NCBI GenBank assembly: GCA_035310015.1
Contig: DATGEO010000042.1
Span: forward strand, 1-28,272
DNA from: DATGEO01 sp035310015
GTDB taxonomy: Bacteria; Chloroflexota; Dormibacteria; Dormibacterales; Dormibacteraceae
Length of the DNA: 28,272 nt
Direction of reading: 5' to 3'
In this document: piece by piece, positions 15,355-23,446 of the stretch
Position numbering within the stretch: the first letter of the stretch is position 1
How the letters are laid out: each line of letters starts with the position of its first letter
The notes under the pieces: generated by a model
The model's database searches: none
What the model saw: only the letters and a program-made list of their open reading frames with translations
Told to the model about the DNA's origin: nothing
Translations under genes and position numbers: made by a program

Positions 15355-15729
15355 CTATGTTCCGCTCTCCCCCGCGTCCCGCGTCTCGGGAAGCACTTCC
15401 TTCAGCAGCTCCGAGATGTGGACGCTGTACTCGATCGACGGGTCGAGCTCGAAACGCAGCTCCGGGGAGAACTTGAGGTTCTCGAGGCGGCGGCCGAGCT
15501 CGTGGCGGATGAGGCCGCGCGCGGAGACGAGTCCCGCCATCGACGCCTTCTGCTCGTCCGGGTTGCCGAGCACGCTGACGCGCACCCGCGCCTGGCGCAG
15601 GTCCGGTGACATGCGCACGGCCGTGATGCTCACGAATCCGATGCGAGGGTCCTTCAGATCCCGGCGGATGATGGACATGATCTCTTCGCGGACTTGCTCA
15701 CCGACCTGGTCGGTGCGGTAGCTGGTCAT
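15355..15729 (-). CDS. rbfA: 30S ribosome-binding factor A
   Basis: Late-stage 30S assembly factor with a KH-like fold. It is 124 aa, a typical length. Family features are an N-terminal helix RTDQVGEQVREEIMSII, DPRIGFVSITAVRMSPDLRQARVRVSV and a C-terminal ISELLKEVLPE. The ATG at 15729 has GGAGG with a 5-nt spacer. The extra upstream codons of the open frame are not homologous. It lies 31 nt after infB. Confidence 0.95.
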   Translation of the reverse strand: MTSYRTDQVGEQVREEIMSIIRRDLKDPRIGFVSITAVRMSPDLRQARVRVSVLGNPDEQKASMAGLVSARGLIRHELGRRLENLKFSPELRFELDPSIEYSVHISELLKEVLPETRDAGESGT

Positions 15730-15760
15730 GACGACCTCCGGGTCAGTCAGCGTCGACTGA

Positions 15761-17743
15761 CTAAATTTCTTCCCGCTCGAGGCGATACGTCTCCATGGTG
15801 TCGCCAGGCTGGAAGGCCTCGAAGCCCTCGAGCCCGATGCCACATTCCTGTCCCGCCGGCATCTCGCGTACGTCTTCCTTGAAGTGCTTGAGGGACGTGA
15901 TCCGCCCTTCGAACACCTGGTCTTTGCCTCTCAAGAGCTTCACCCAGCCTCCACGGCTGACCTTGCCCTCCAATACCCTGCTGCCTGCGATCACGCCGAG
16001 GCGTGGAATCTTGATCGGGGTGATCACCTCCACCTTACCCTCTCGGATCTGCTTGTAGGTGGGCTCCCTGAGGCCCTTGGCCGCGCGCTCGACGTCCTCG
16101 GTGAGCTTGTAGATGACGTCGTAGTAGCGCACCTCGACCTTGGCCCTCTCGGCCGCGGCCTGCGAGGCCGGCGTCGGCTTGAGGTTGAAGCACACCACGA
16201 TCGCGTTCGAGACGCTCGCCAGCAGCAGGTCCGAGTCACTGACCGCGCCGACGCCCTGGCCGACGATCTTGATCGCGACCACGGGGTCTTCGATCTTCTG
16301 GAGGGCGGAGAGCAGGGCTTCGAGCGTGCCCTGGGCGTCGGCCTTGACGACCAGGCTGAGCTCCTTGACCTCGCCTTCCTTGGCGCGGCGCGCGAGCTCC
16401 TCGAGCGTGATCCGCGGCGCGACGTCGCGAGCGGCCTCCTGCGAACGGCGCTCCATGAGCTTGGTCAGCGCGATCTGGCGCGCGGCGCGCTCGGAGACGA
16501 CGACCTGGAAGATGTCACCAGCCTGCGGGACCTCGCTCATTCCGGACACGACCACCGGCGTGGCGGGGCCCGCTTCGGCCACGCTGCGGCCGCGGTCGTC
16601 GGCCAGCGCGCGCACGCGGCCGTAGATGTGACCGCACACGAAGTCGTCGCCGACCTTGAGCGTTCCGGCCTGCACGAGCACGGTCGCGACCGGACCGCGC
16701 CCGCGCTCGAGGTGGGCGTCGACGATCGTGCCGATGGCGTTGCGGTTGGGGTTGGCCTTGAGCTCGAGGATGTCGGACGACAGGACGATCGTCGTCAGCA
16801 GGTCCTCGATTCCCTGCCCGGTGCGCGCGCTCACGTGCACGCACTCGTACTCGCCGCCGTAGTGGCGCGTGACGATGCCCTGCTCGGCCAGCTCCTGGTG
16901 GACGCGGTCGACGTTGGCGTTGTCCTTGTCGACCTTGTTGATGGCGACGATGATCGGCACCTTCGCCGCGCGCGCGTGCTGGATCGCCTCGATGGTCTGC
17001 GGCATCACTCCGTCATCGGCGGCGACCACGAGCACGACGAGGTCGGTGACCTGCGCGCCGCGGGCGCGCATGGCGGTGAAGGCCTCGTGGCCGGGAGTGT
17101 CGATGAAGACGACCGGATGGCCGTCCGCGGTCTCGATCTTGTAGGCGCCGATGCGCTGGGTGATGCCGCCGGCCTCGCCCGCGGCCACTCTCGTCTTGCG
17201 AATCGAGTCGAGGATCGAGGTCTTGCCATGGTCGACGTGCCCGAGCACGGTGACGATGGGCGGGCGTTCCACCAGCTTGCTCGGGTCTTCGTTGGCGAGA
17301 GAGAACAGCTCTTCGCGCGAGGTGGTGACGACATCGCCCTCGCCCGCCGCGGACTCGACGGCGACCACGTCCTCGCTCTTGACCGGCTCGACCGTGTAGC
17401 CGAACTCGTCAGCCACGATCTCGGCGGTGGCGAAGTCGATGACCTGGTTGATCGTCGCCATGATGTTGGACGTCATCAGCTTCTTGATGACCTCGACCGG
17501 GCTCACGCCCAGCTTGTCGGCGAGGTCTTTGACCGTCAGCGTGGGCGGCAGGACGGCCTTGCGGTCGCCGTTGGTCTCGATCTTCACCGCCACCGACGCC
17601 GGGCGGAAGGCCGAGCGGGCGGCATCGATCGCCCCGGGCGCCAGGGGCGCTGTCGGGTTGCGCGTCAGCCGTCGCTGCTGGAGAAAGTTCACCAGCTCCT
17701 TCTGGCTGATTCCAAGTTCGCGCGCGAGTTCGTGTGCTTTCAT
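15761..17743 (-). CDS. infB: Translation initiation factor IF-2
   Basis: GTPase that places initiator tRNA on the 30S subunit and joins the 50S. It is 660 aa, a short form lacking the long low-complexity linker. The IF2-N helix is at residues 1-25 (MKAHELARELGISQKELVNF) with a second IF2-N-like segment at 67-110. GTPase motifs are G1 GHVDHGKT 168-175, G2 GGITQ 192-196, G3 DTPGHE 215-220, G4 NKVD 269-272 and G5 SARTG. The usual C-terminal beta-barrel domains follow. The ATG at 17743 has no Shine-Dalgarno but a GATAAT box 13 nt upstream. It is located 36 nt after ylxR, with no ylxQ (L7Ae-like) gene between them. Confidence 0.97.
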   Translation of the reverse strand: MKAHELARELGISQKELVNFLQQRRLTRNPTAPLAPGAIDAARSAFRPASVAVKIETNGDRKAVLPPTLTVKDLADKLGVSPVEVIKKLMTSNIMATINQVIDFATAEIVADEFGYTVEPVKSEDVVAVESAAGEGDVVTTSREELFSLANEDPSKLVERPPIVTVLGHVDHGKTSILDSIRKTRVAAGEAGGITQRIGAYKIETADGHPVVFIDTPGHEAFTAMRARGAQVTDLVVLVVAADDGVMPQTIEAIQHARAAKVPIIVAINKVDKDNANVDRVHQELAEQGIVTRHYGGEYECVHVSARTGQGIEDLLTTIVLSSDILELKANPNRNAIGTIVDAHLERGRGPVATVLVQAGTLKVGDDFVCGHIYGRVRALADDRGRSVAEAGPATPVVVSGMSEVPQAGDIFQVVVSERAARQIALTKLMERRSQEAARDVAPRITLEELARRAKEGEVKELSLVVKADAQGTLEALLSALQKIEDPVVAIKIVGQGVGAVSDSDLLLASVSNAIVVCFNLKPTPASQAAAERAKVEVRYYDVIYKLTEDVERAAKGLREPTYKQIREGKVEVITPIKIPRLGVIAGSRVLEGKVSRGGWVKLLRGKDQVFEGRITSLKHFKEDVREMPAGQECGIGLEGFEAFQPGDTMETYRLEREEI

Positions 17744-17756
17744 GCCGGAACGTTCA

Positions 17757-17762
17757 ATTATC
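17757..17762 (-). promoter_or_regulatory. Candidate -10 element (GATAAT) upstream of infB
   Basis: GATAAT (5 of 6 to consensus) in the 36-nt ylxR-infB gap, ending 13 nt before the ATG. It could give an internal promoter with a leader of about 7 nt. The -35 position reads TTTAGC, a weak match. Confidence 0.35.
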
Positions 17763-17779
17763 CCTATCTGGGCGAATCG

Positions 17780-18037
17780 CTAAACGGAGGCCAGGTCCGA
17801 CCACAGCTGCGGCGGCACTCCGGCGCCGAGGTTTCGCTCCAGCTGGCGGCGCTTGCGCGCCGCCTCCAGGCAGGCCGTCTGGCGGTGCAGGTACGCGCCC
17901 CGGCCCGGCGCGTGACCGGTCCGATCGATCACCGCGGAACCGTCGGGCGCGCGGACGACGCGCACCAGCGCGGCCTTCAGAGCCTCCTCGCGGCAGGCGA
18001 TGCAGGTGCGGACCGGCTCATGCCGGGGCTTCGGCAT
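17780..18037 (-). CDS. ylxR: YlxR family RNA-binding/nucleoid protein (DUF448)
   Basis: Small basic protein of 85 aa almost always found between nusA and infB. It shows the family signature VRTCIACREE (9-18), where many members read RTCVxCR, and GRGAYLHRQTACLEAA. The ATG at 18037 overlaps the nusA end by 20 nt, with GGAGG about 9 nt upstream. In other bacteria YlxR has been linked to RNA or nucleoid binding and RNase P modulation; nothing here adds to that. Confidence 0.93.
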   Translation of the reverse strand: MPKPRHEPVRTCIACREEALKAALVRVVRAPDGSAVIDRTGHAPGRGAYLHRQTACLEAARKRRQLERNLGAGVPPQLWSDLASV

Positions 18038-19061
18038 CGGGAGGCGCCTCCGAGTCGGCCGCCGGCGGCTCGTCGCTCGGCTTTATGTCGATGCGGTAGC
18101 CGGTGAGCTTGGCGGCCAGCCTCGCGTTCTGCCCATCGCGTCCGATGGCCAGAGAAAGCTGCGAGCGCGGCACCAGCGACGTCGCCGTGCGCGTGGTGCG
18201 GTCGATCGACACCGACTCGACCTTCGCCGGCCCGAGCGCGGCGGCGACGAAAGCCTCCGGGTCCTCCGACCAAGGGACGATGTCGACGTGCTCGCCGGCG
18301 AGCTCGCTGAGGATCGCGCGGTGGCGGACGCCTTTCGGGCCCACGCACGCGCCCACGGGGTCGAGGCCGGGCTGGTTGGACGCGACGGCGATCTTCGTGC
18401 GCAGCCCGGGCTCGCGGGCCAGGGCTCGAATCTCGACGGCGCCGGCCTTGATCTCCGGCACCTCGGCCTCCAGCAGCCGGTGGACGAAAGCCTTCGCCGC
18501 CCGCGATACGCGCACCTGCGCCTGGCGCGGGTTGCGCTGCGTCTCCAGCATCAGGACCAGCACCGGCCGGCCCGGGTGCAGCAGCTCGCCGGGGATCTGC
18601 TCCTCGGGCGGCATGATGCCCTCGATGCGGCCGAAGTCGACGTAGACCGTCTCGTTCTCGATCCGGTCGACCACGCCCGACGCCAGCTCGCCCCGGTGCT
18701 CCGAGACTTCGCGCAGGACCTTGTCGCGCTCGAGGTCGTGGATGTGGCGCAGCACGGCGTGCTTCGCGGTCTGCGCAGCCAGCCGCTTGAAGTCCTCGGA
18801 CGGCAGGGTCTCGATCGTCTCGGTGCCGTCCGGGTTGAGGACTCGACCGCGCACGTCGAGCGCTCCGGTGGCGGTGTCGAGCTTCACGGTCACCGCGCCC
18901 CTCGGGTTGAAGGCGCGCGCGTAGGCGGCCGCCAGGGCGTCCTCGACCGTGTGCAGCATCTCGTCAAACGGGATGCCGACCTCCGTGCAGAGCGCGTTCA
19001 GCGCGTCCGCAAGGCTCTCGGTCGACTGCTCAGAGACTGACCGCGAGCCTGCCCGAGGCAA
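18018..19061 (-). CDS. nusA: Transcription termination/antitermination factor NusA
   Basis: RNA-polymerase-binding elongation factor controlling pausing, termination and antitermination. It is 347 aa from TTG at 19061. The order is an N-terminal polymerase-binding domain (ESLADALNALCTEVGIPFDE), S1 domain (ASGVVDRIENETVYVDFGRI), KH1 (GACVGPKGVRHRAILSELAG) and KH2 (SLAIGRDGQNARLAAKLTGY). A short acidic/proline tail ends it, with no repeated acidic AR domains. The start is a weak TTG overlapping rimP by 32 nt with a poor ribosome site. No other ATG/GTG/TTG lies before the conserved region, so the exact start is uncertain. Confidence 0.95.
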   Translation of the reverse strand: MPRAGSRSVSEQSTESLADALNALCTEVGIPFDEMLHTVEDALAAAYARAFNPRGAVTVKLDTATGALDVRGRVLNPDGTETIETLPSEDFKRLAAQTAKHAVLRHIHDLERDKVLREVSEHRGELASGVVDRIENETVYVDFGRIEGIMPPEEQIPGELLHPGRPVLVLMLETQRNPRQAQVRVSRAAKAFVHRLLEAEVPEIKAGAVEIRALAREPGLRTKIAVASNQPGLDPVGACVGPKGVRHRAILSELAGEHVDIVPWSEDPEAFVAAALGPAKVESVSIDRTTRTATSLVPRSQLSLAIGRDGQNARLAAKLTGYRIDIKPSDEPPAADSEAPPDAEAPA

Positions 19062-19500
19062 CGTCTTCCCATCCGATGTGGACGACCACCGGCGCGCGGC
19101 CCTTCGGGCCTTTGGACTGCACAGCGATGCCGGCGCCGTCGACGGCGACCAGGTCGCCCTCGACGACCGACTCGCTCTCCCCCGTGCGGTAGCGAACGTT
19201 CACTCGCCTACCGCTGAAACGCTCGTAGTCCCCCTTGCCGCGCAGCGGCCTTTCGGCGCCGGGCGAGGAGACCTCCAGGTCATACGGTCCCGGGATCAGT
19301 GACGAGTGATCGAGCAACGGGCCGACGACCTTGCTCACCCGCTCGCAGTCGGCGATGGTGATCGGCTCCGGTCGGTCGATCGACACCCGCAGAGTCCGCC
19401 CCGACTGGCCCGACTGCTCGACCGCGTACAGCTCGTAGCCCATGTGCTTCACGGTGGGCTCGAGGATCGCTCGGATCGACGGTATTGGCCAAGTGGGCAT
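19030..19500 (-). CDS. rimP: Ribosome maturation factor RimP
   Basis: 30S maturation factor, 156 aa. The N-terminal domain is SIRAILEPTVKHMGYELYAV, followed by VSIDRPEPITIADCERVSK and the family signature LEVSSPGAERPL, then the SH3-like C-terminal domain. The ATG at 19500 was chosen because homology starts there; the open frame continues upstream through hairpin sequence with no family similarity. It is the first gene after the secF hairpin and likely heads the rimP-nusA-infB operon. A possible TACGCT -10 box ends 15 nt before the ATG. Confidence 0.94.
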   Translation of the reverse strand: MPTWPIPSIRAILEPTVKHMGYELYAVEQSGQSGRTLRVSIDRPEPITIADCERVSKVVGPLLDHSSLIPGPYDLEVSSPGAERPLRGKGDYERFSGRRVNVRYRTGESESVVEGDLVAVDGAGIAVQSKGPKGRAPVVVHIGWEDVASGRLAVSL

Positions 19501-19530
19501 GTCCGGATGCTTCTTAGCGTACAGGGCTCC

Positions 19531-19557
19531 GCGTGGACCGGCTTCGCCGGGACACGC
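19531..19557 (-). promoter_or_regulatory. Two-tier hairpin upstream of rimP
   Basis: Outer arms GCGTG/CACGC and inner arms CCGGC/GCCGG are separated by a symmetric TC/TC internal mismatch and closed by a GAA loop. It lies 30 nt before the rimP start. It may be a leader structure or part of a terminator zone after secF; no U-run follows. Confidence 0.4.
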
Positions 19558-19599
19558 CCCGCGTTCAGCCCGGCGATCAGCGACCAACGGGGGGTTCAC

Positions 19600-19625
19600 C
19601 ACAAGGGGGGCCCGCCCCCCTTGTG
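19600..19625. terminator. Perfect 11-bp hairpin after secF
   Basis: CACAAGGGGGG and CCCCCCTTGTG are perfectly complementary around a 4-nt loop, starting one base beyond the secF stop. This is the strongest hairpin seen in the window, and it separates the sec/ruv run from the rimP run. There is no T-tract on either side, so it is terminator-like rather than a textbook intrinsic terminator. Read-through control or 3'-end protection is possible. Confidence 0.6.
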
Positions 19626-19626
19626 A

Positions 19627-20718
19627 TCATCTGACGGGTTGCAGGCGCCTCCAGACCACCAGCAGCGGGGCGGCGTTGAAGATCGAGCTGTAGGTGCCCG
19701 ACACGATGCCGATGACCAGGGCAAGAGCGAAGCCCTTCAACGTCGGGCCGCCGGCCCAGAGGATCGCGACCAGGACCAGGACGACGGTGAAGCTGGTGAT
19801 GATCGACCGCGCCGCCGTCTGCATGATGCTCAGGTTCACCACCTGCTCGAAGGACAGGCGCTGGCTCACGCGCAGGTTCTCGCGGATCCGGTCGAAGACC
19901 ACGATCGTGTCGTGCACCGAGAAGCCGACCACGGTCAGCACCGCGGTGACGAAGAGGCTGTCGATCTCGGCGATGTGCCATCCGAGCACCGCGCCCATGA
20001 TCGAGAACAGGCCGGTCAGCAGGAACACGTCGTGCAGCAGGGCGGCCAGCGCCGACCCGCCGAACTGAAAGCCGGCGCGCCATCCGCCGGGCACGTTGCG
20101 GAAGCGGATCGCGAGCAGGAGCAGGATCGCGATCGACGCGAGCACGACGGCCAGCAGTGCGAACTCGATCGTCTCCTTGGCGATCGTGCCGCCCACCGAC
20201 AGGATCGACAGCTTGCTGCGGTCGATTGGACCGACATTCTTGTCCAGGTCGGCGATGAGCTTGTTCTCCGCCGTCGGCGACAGGACGTCGGTGCGGATGA
20301 TGTAGCCGCCGCCTCCCGTGGAGATGACCGTGCCCCCGACGTTCTCCGCGGCGACCGCGCTCTCCACCGTGTTCAGCGGCGGGTTGTTGCTGAAGCTGAC
20401 GGTGGTCTCGGTGCCGCCCGCGAAGTCGATGCCGAGCAGGAAGTGCCTGGTGGTCATCGAAATGATGCCGGGGATGATGATGATCAGCGAGAGCAGGAAG
20501 AACCAGTTCCTGCGGCCCACGATGTCGAGCTTGCGAACGCGCGGAGGCTCGGGCTCTTTGACCGGCGGCGCGGGCGCGGCGACAGCCTCCTCGACGGCCT
20601 CCACCTCCTCGAGCGCCGTCTCGTCGGCGTATTCGCCCGAGTACTCGTTGCCCTCGTCGGCCTCTGCGGGCTCGTCCTCGCTCACCGGGCTCTGCTGTTT
20701 GTCAGACGGATCGAGCAC
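19627..20718 (-). CDS. secF: Protein translocase subunit SecF
   Basis: Membrane partner of SecD that uses the proton-motive force to aid Sec-dependent export. It is 363 aa with six membrane segments: the first at about residues 70-90 (WFFLLSLIIIIPGIISM) and five after residue 180. Signatures are GIDFAGGTE and VGFSVHDTIVVFDRIREN. An unusual acidic, proline-rich N-terminal extension of about 60 residues precedes the first membrane segment. The GTG at 20718 has GGAG with a 6-nt spacer and overlaps secD by 17 nt, so the pair is coupled. Confidence 0.96.
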   Translation of the reverse strand: MLDPSDKQQSPVSEDEPAEADEGNEYSGEYADETALEEVEAVEEAVAAPAPPVKEPEPPRVRKLDIVGRRNWFFLLSLIIIIPGIISMTTRHFLLGIDFAGGTETTVSFSNNPPLNTVESAVAAENVGGTVISTGGGGYIIRTDVLSPTAENKLIADLDKNVGPIDRSKLSILSVGGTIAKETIEFALLAVVLASIAILLLLAIRFRNVPGGWRAGFQFGGSALAALLHDVFLLTGLFSIMGAVLGWHIAEIDSLFVTAVLTVVGFSVHDTIVVFDRIRENLRVSQRLSFEQVVNLSIMQTAARSIITSFTVVLVLVAILWAGGPTLKGFALALVIGIVSGTYSSIFNAAPLLVVWRRLQPVR

Positions 20719-22189
20719 GGTCCACTCCGAGCAGCGCCGGCCGGCGCATGCCGCTAGACGAGAGCACGATGGCCAGCAGGTTGTGGGTCACGAAGATCGA
20801 CGAGAACAGGCTGGCGATCACGCCGATCGCGAGCACGATGGCGAATCCCTTGATCGCGGCCGGCCCGACGAACAGCAGGATGCCGCAGGTGATCAGCGTC
20901 GACGAGTTCGAGTCGCGGATCGCGGGCCACGCGCGCCTCACCGCGGCATCGACCGCGGCGGGTATGGTGCGCCCCGCGCGCACCTCTTCCTTGAATCGTT
21001 CGAAGATCAGCACGTTCGCGTCGACGGCCATACCGACGGACAGGATGAAGCCGGTGATGCCGGCCAGCGTCAGCGTCACCGGGATCGCCTTGAACAGCGC
21101 GAACACCGCGCCCGCATAGAAGAGGAGGGCGAGGCTCGCGAGGAATCCGGGCAGGCGGTAGTAGACGATCATGAACAGCACCACGATCGACAGGCCGAGA
21201 AGGCCCGCGGCGATGCTGAGCTTCACCGACTCGGCGCCGAGGGTGGAACCGACCTGCGTGACGTCGAGCACCACGAGGTCCACCGGCAGGGAGCCGGAGT
21301 TGATGCCGGTCGCGAGGTCGTTCGCCTCGGTCTGGGAGAAGCCCGCGGAACCGCCGCTGATCTGCGCCTGGCCGCCGGAGATCTCGCTGTCGGTGATGGC
21401 GTCGACGAGCATCTTGCCGCCGTTGTCGTAGCGCTGAAGCAGCGCCGCCTGGACGCCGGGGTTGTCCCACTGGTCGATGTCCTGCTGCGTCAGGTCGAGC
21501 CAGATGGTGAGGAAGCGCTCTGGGCATCCGGCGTTGGGATCGGTCGCCGGGTCGCCGGGACACGCGTTGACGTTGTTCCGGGTCAGGGTGTCGAACTTGG
21601 TCGCGCCGGTCGAGGTGAACGTGATGTTGACGACCCACGCGACGCCGTTCTGGTCGAGCGACGCCGACGCGCTGCTGATGTCGTCACCGGTGAGGCCTAC
21701 GAGCTGCGGCTTATAGCCCGGATGGGGGCCCGAGGTGTTGGCGGGGTTCGTATCTTTCACCCACTTCGTGTAGACGAGCTTGGTCACGCGGCCGATGACC
21801 TTCTCCGCCTGGTCCGCGCTCACCCCTGCCAGGTCGACCGTGATCCGGTCGTTGTTCGAGCCGGCGCCGCGGATCTCCGGCTCGCTGACCCCCAGGGCGT
21901 TTACGCGCTTGTTGATGACGTCGACCGTGCGCTGCTGCACGTCCGCTCGGTTCTGGCCCGGCGGAAAGTTGGTGAGCTGGTAGTCGATGTGCGTGCCCCC
22001 CGCCAGGTCGAGGCCCTTGTGGATGTAGAGCTGCCAGCCGAAGTAGTTCGGTGGAAGGCCGGGGACGTTGCCGGTCATCGGGTACTTGTTGGCGGCGCGG
22101 TAGACGAAGCCCGCCCCGTCGACGGCGACCGAGAAAATCAGGATCGCCACGATGAGCAGCCGAACCGGCCAGGAGAGGATCAGTTGCAC
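20702..22189 (-). CDS. secD: Protein translocase subunit SecD
   Basis: Membrane component with SecF of the accessory Sec complex that pulls exported proteins across. It is 495 aa. An N-terminal membrane anchor (residues 7-27) is followed by a large external domain with KGLDLAGGTHIDYQL, then five C-terminal membrane segments carrying VGMAVDANVLIFERFKEE. The external domain contains an acidic insertion with two cysteines (NACPGDPATDPNAGCPE). The GTG at 22189 lies 27 nt after the DUF2905 gene, with only a weak, close AGG as ribosome site. Confidence 0.96.
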   Translation of the reverse strand: MQLILSWPVRLLIVAILIFSVAVDGAGFVYRAANKYPMTGNVPGLPPNYFGWQLYIHKGLDLAGGTHIDYQLTNFPPGQNRADVQQRTVDVINKRVNALGVSEPEIRGAGSNNDRITVDLAGVSADQAEKVIGRVTKLVYTKWVKDTNPANTSGPHPGYKPQLVGLTGDDISSASASLDQNGVAWVVNITFTSTGATKFDTLTRNNVNACPGDPATDPNAGCPERFLTIWLDLTQQDIDQWDNPGVQAALLQRYDNGGKMLVDAITDSEISGGQAQISGGSAGFSQTEANDLATGINSGSLPVDLVVLDVTQVGSTLGAESVKLSIAAGLLGLSIVVLFMIVYYRLPGFLASLALLFYAGAVFALFKAIPVTLTLAGITGFILSVGMAVDANVLIFERFKEEVRAGRTIPAAVDAAVRRAWPAIRDSNSSTLITCGILLFVGPAAIKGFAIVLAIGVIASLFSSIFVTHNLLAIVLSSSGMRRPALLGVDRARSV

Positions 22190-22216
22190 GGCCTGTGAAG
22201 TCTAGGACCTGCACAG

Positions 22217-22423
22217 CTAACGCTGCCGGAAGAGCAGGTTCAGCGCGATGGTCAGTAGAACCGACAGGATGATGCTCGTCGCGATCGGGATGTAGATGGT
22301 CAGATTGCCGCTCCTGAGCGTGAAATCGCCGGGCAGGTGAAGGCGTCCGAACAGCATCAGCGCGCCGCCCACGATTGCGATCACCACGCCGAAGATCAGC
22401 AGGATTCGGCCCAGATCCGCCAT
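22217..22423 (-). CDS. DUF2905 family small membrane protein
   Basis: 68-aa protein with two predicted membrane helices (about 6-26 and 43-64) joined by a short loop with the family-like LPGDFTLRSGNLTIYIPI. Function unknown. DUF2905 genes are often seen beside ruvB. Here it occupies the slot between ruvB and secD where many bacteria have yajC, but it does not look like YajC. The ATG at 22423 lies 3 nt after the ruvB stop. Confidence 0.88.
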   Translation of the reverse strand: MADLGRILLIFGVVIAIVGGALMLFGRLHLPGDFTLRSGNLTIYIPIATSIILSVLLTIALNLLFRQR

Positions 22424-22426
22424 GCC

Positions 22427-23446
22427 CTATAGCAGTCTCGCCTGACCCTCCGGCGGCTGGATGCCGAGGTGCTCGTAGGCCAGCTCGGTGGCCACCCGGC
22501 CGCGGGCCGTCCGGGCCATGAACCCGATCTGCATGAGGTACGGCTCGTGCACGTCCTCGATCGTCTCGGGCTCCTCGGACAGGGACATGGCGATGGTGTC
22601 CAGGCCCACCGGGCCGCCCTTGAACTTCTTGATCAGCGTCTCCAGCAGGCGCCGATCGATGGGCTCGAGGCCGAGCTCGTCGATGTCCAGCATCGCCAGC
22701 GCCTGGCGTGTGGCGATCACGGTCGCGCGTCCGTCCGCGCGGACCTGGGCGTAGTCGCGGACCCGGCGCAGCAGCCGGTTGGCGATGCGCGGCGTGCCCC
22801 GGGCGCGGCGGGCGATCTCCGAGACCGCCGCATCCTCGATCTCGATGTCGAGGATCCGCGCCGAGCGCCGCACGATGGTCTCGAGCTCTTCCTTGGTGTA
22901 GAAGTCGAGCCGGTAGACGGCGCCGAACCGGTCGCGCAGCGGGCCGCTGAGCAGGCCCTGCCGCGTGGTCGCGCCGACGCACGTGAAATGCGGAAGCGGC
23001 AGCGTGGCCGCGCTCGCGCCCACGCCTTTGCCCAGCACGGCGTCGAAACGGAAGTCCTCGAGCGCGGGATACAGCGACTCCTCGACGACGGTGTTCAGGC
23101 GGTGGATCTCGTCGATGAAGAACACGTCGCGGGTGCTGAGGTTCAGAAGGATCGAACCGAGCGCGCCCTGGTGATCGATCGCCGGCCCCGAGCTCACCTT
23201 GATGGCGACGCCCAGCTCGTTGGCGATGATGTGCGCGAGCGTCGTCTTGCCAAGGCCGGGCGGACCGCACAGCAGGACGTGCTCTACCGGCTCGCCGCGG
23301 CGGCGCGCCGCTTCGAGCAGGATGCCGAGGTTCTCGCGCACCTGCAGCTGGCCCACGTAGTCGGACAGGCGCTGCGGCCGCAGCGTGAGGTCGTACTGGT
23401 CGTCGTCCGCGCGCGCGTCCAGCACCCGGCCGTCGGCGTCGCTCAT
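22427..23446 (-). CDS. ruvB: Holliday junction branch migration ATPase RuvB
   Basis: Hexameric AAA+ motor that drives branch migration with RuvA. It is 339 aa. Motifs are RPQRLSDYVGQ (23-33), Walker A GPPGLGKTT (61-69), Walker B DEIHRL (112-117), sensor 1 GATTRQGLLSGPLRDRFG and the winged-helix RGTPRIANRLLRRVRDYA. The ATG at 23446 overlaps the ruvA stop (ATGA). Confidence 0.97.
   Translation of the reverse strand: MSDADGRVLDARADDDQYDLTLRPQRLSDYVGQLQVRENLGILLEAARRRGEPVEHVLLCGPPGLGKTTLAHIIANELGVAIKVSSGPAIDHQGALGSILLNLSTRDVFFIDEIHRLNTVVEESLYPALEDFRFDAVLGKGVGASAATLPLPHFTCVGATTRQGLLSGPLRDRFGAVYRLDFYTKEELETIVRRSARILDIEIEDAAVSEIARRARGTPRIANRLLRRVRDYAQVRADGRATVIATRQALAMLDIDELGLEPIDRRLLETLIKKFKGGPVGLDTIAMSLSEEPETIEDVHEPYLMQIGFMARTARGRVATELAYEHLGIQPPEGQARLL

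Noticed and set aside
15884..18106. 740-aa plus-strand open frame opposite infB
   Set aside because: Antisense shadow of infB and ylxR; composition biased, no domain, no ribosome site.
20318..22198. 626-aa plus-strand open frame opposite secD/secF
   Set aside because: Shadow of the secDF genes; the sequence is repetitive in Arg/Asp/Val/Glu and has no family signature.
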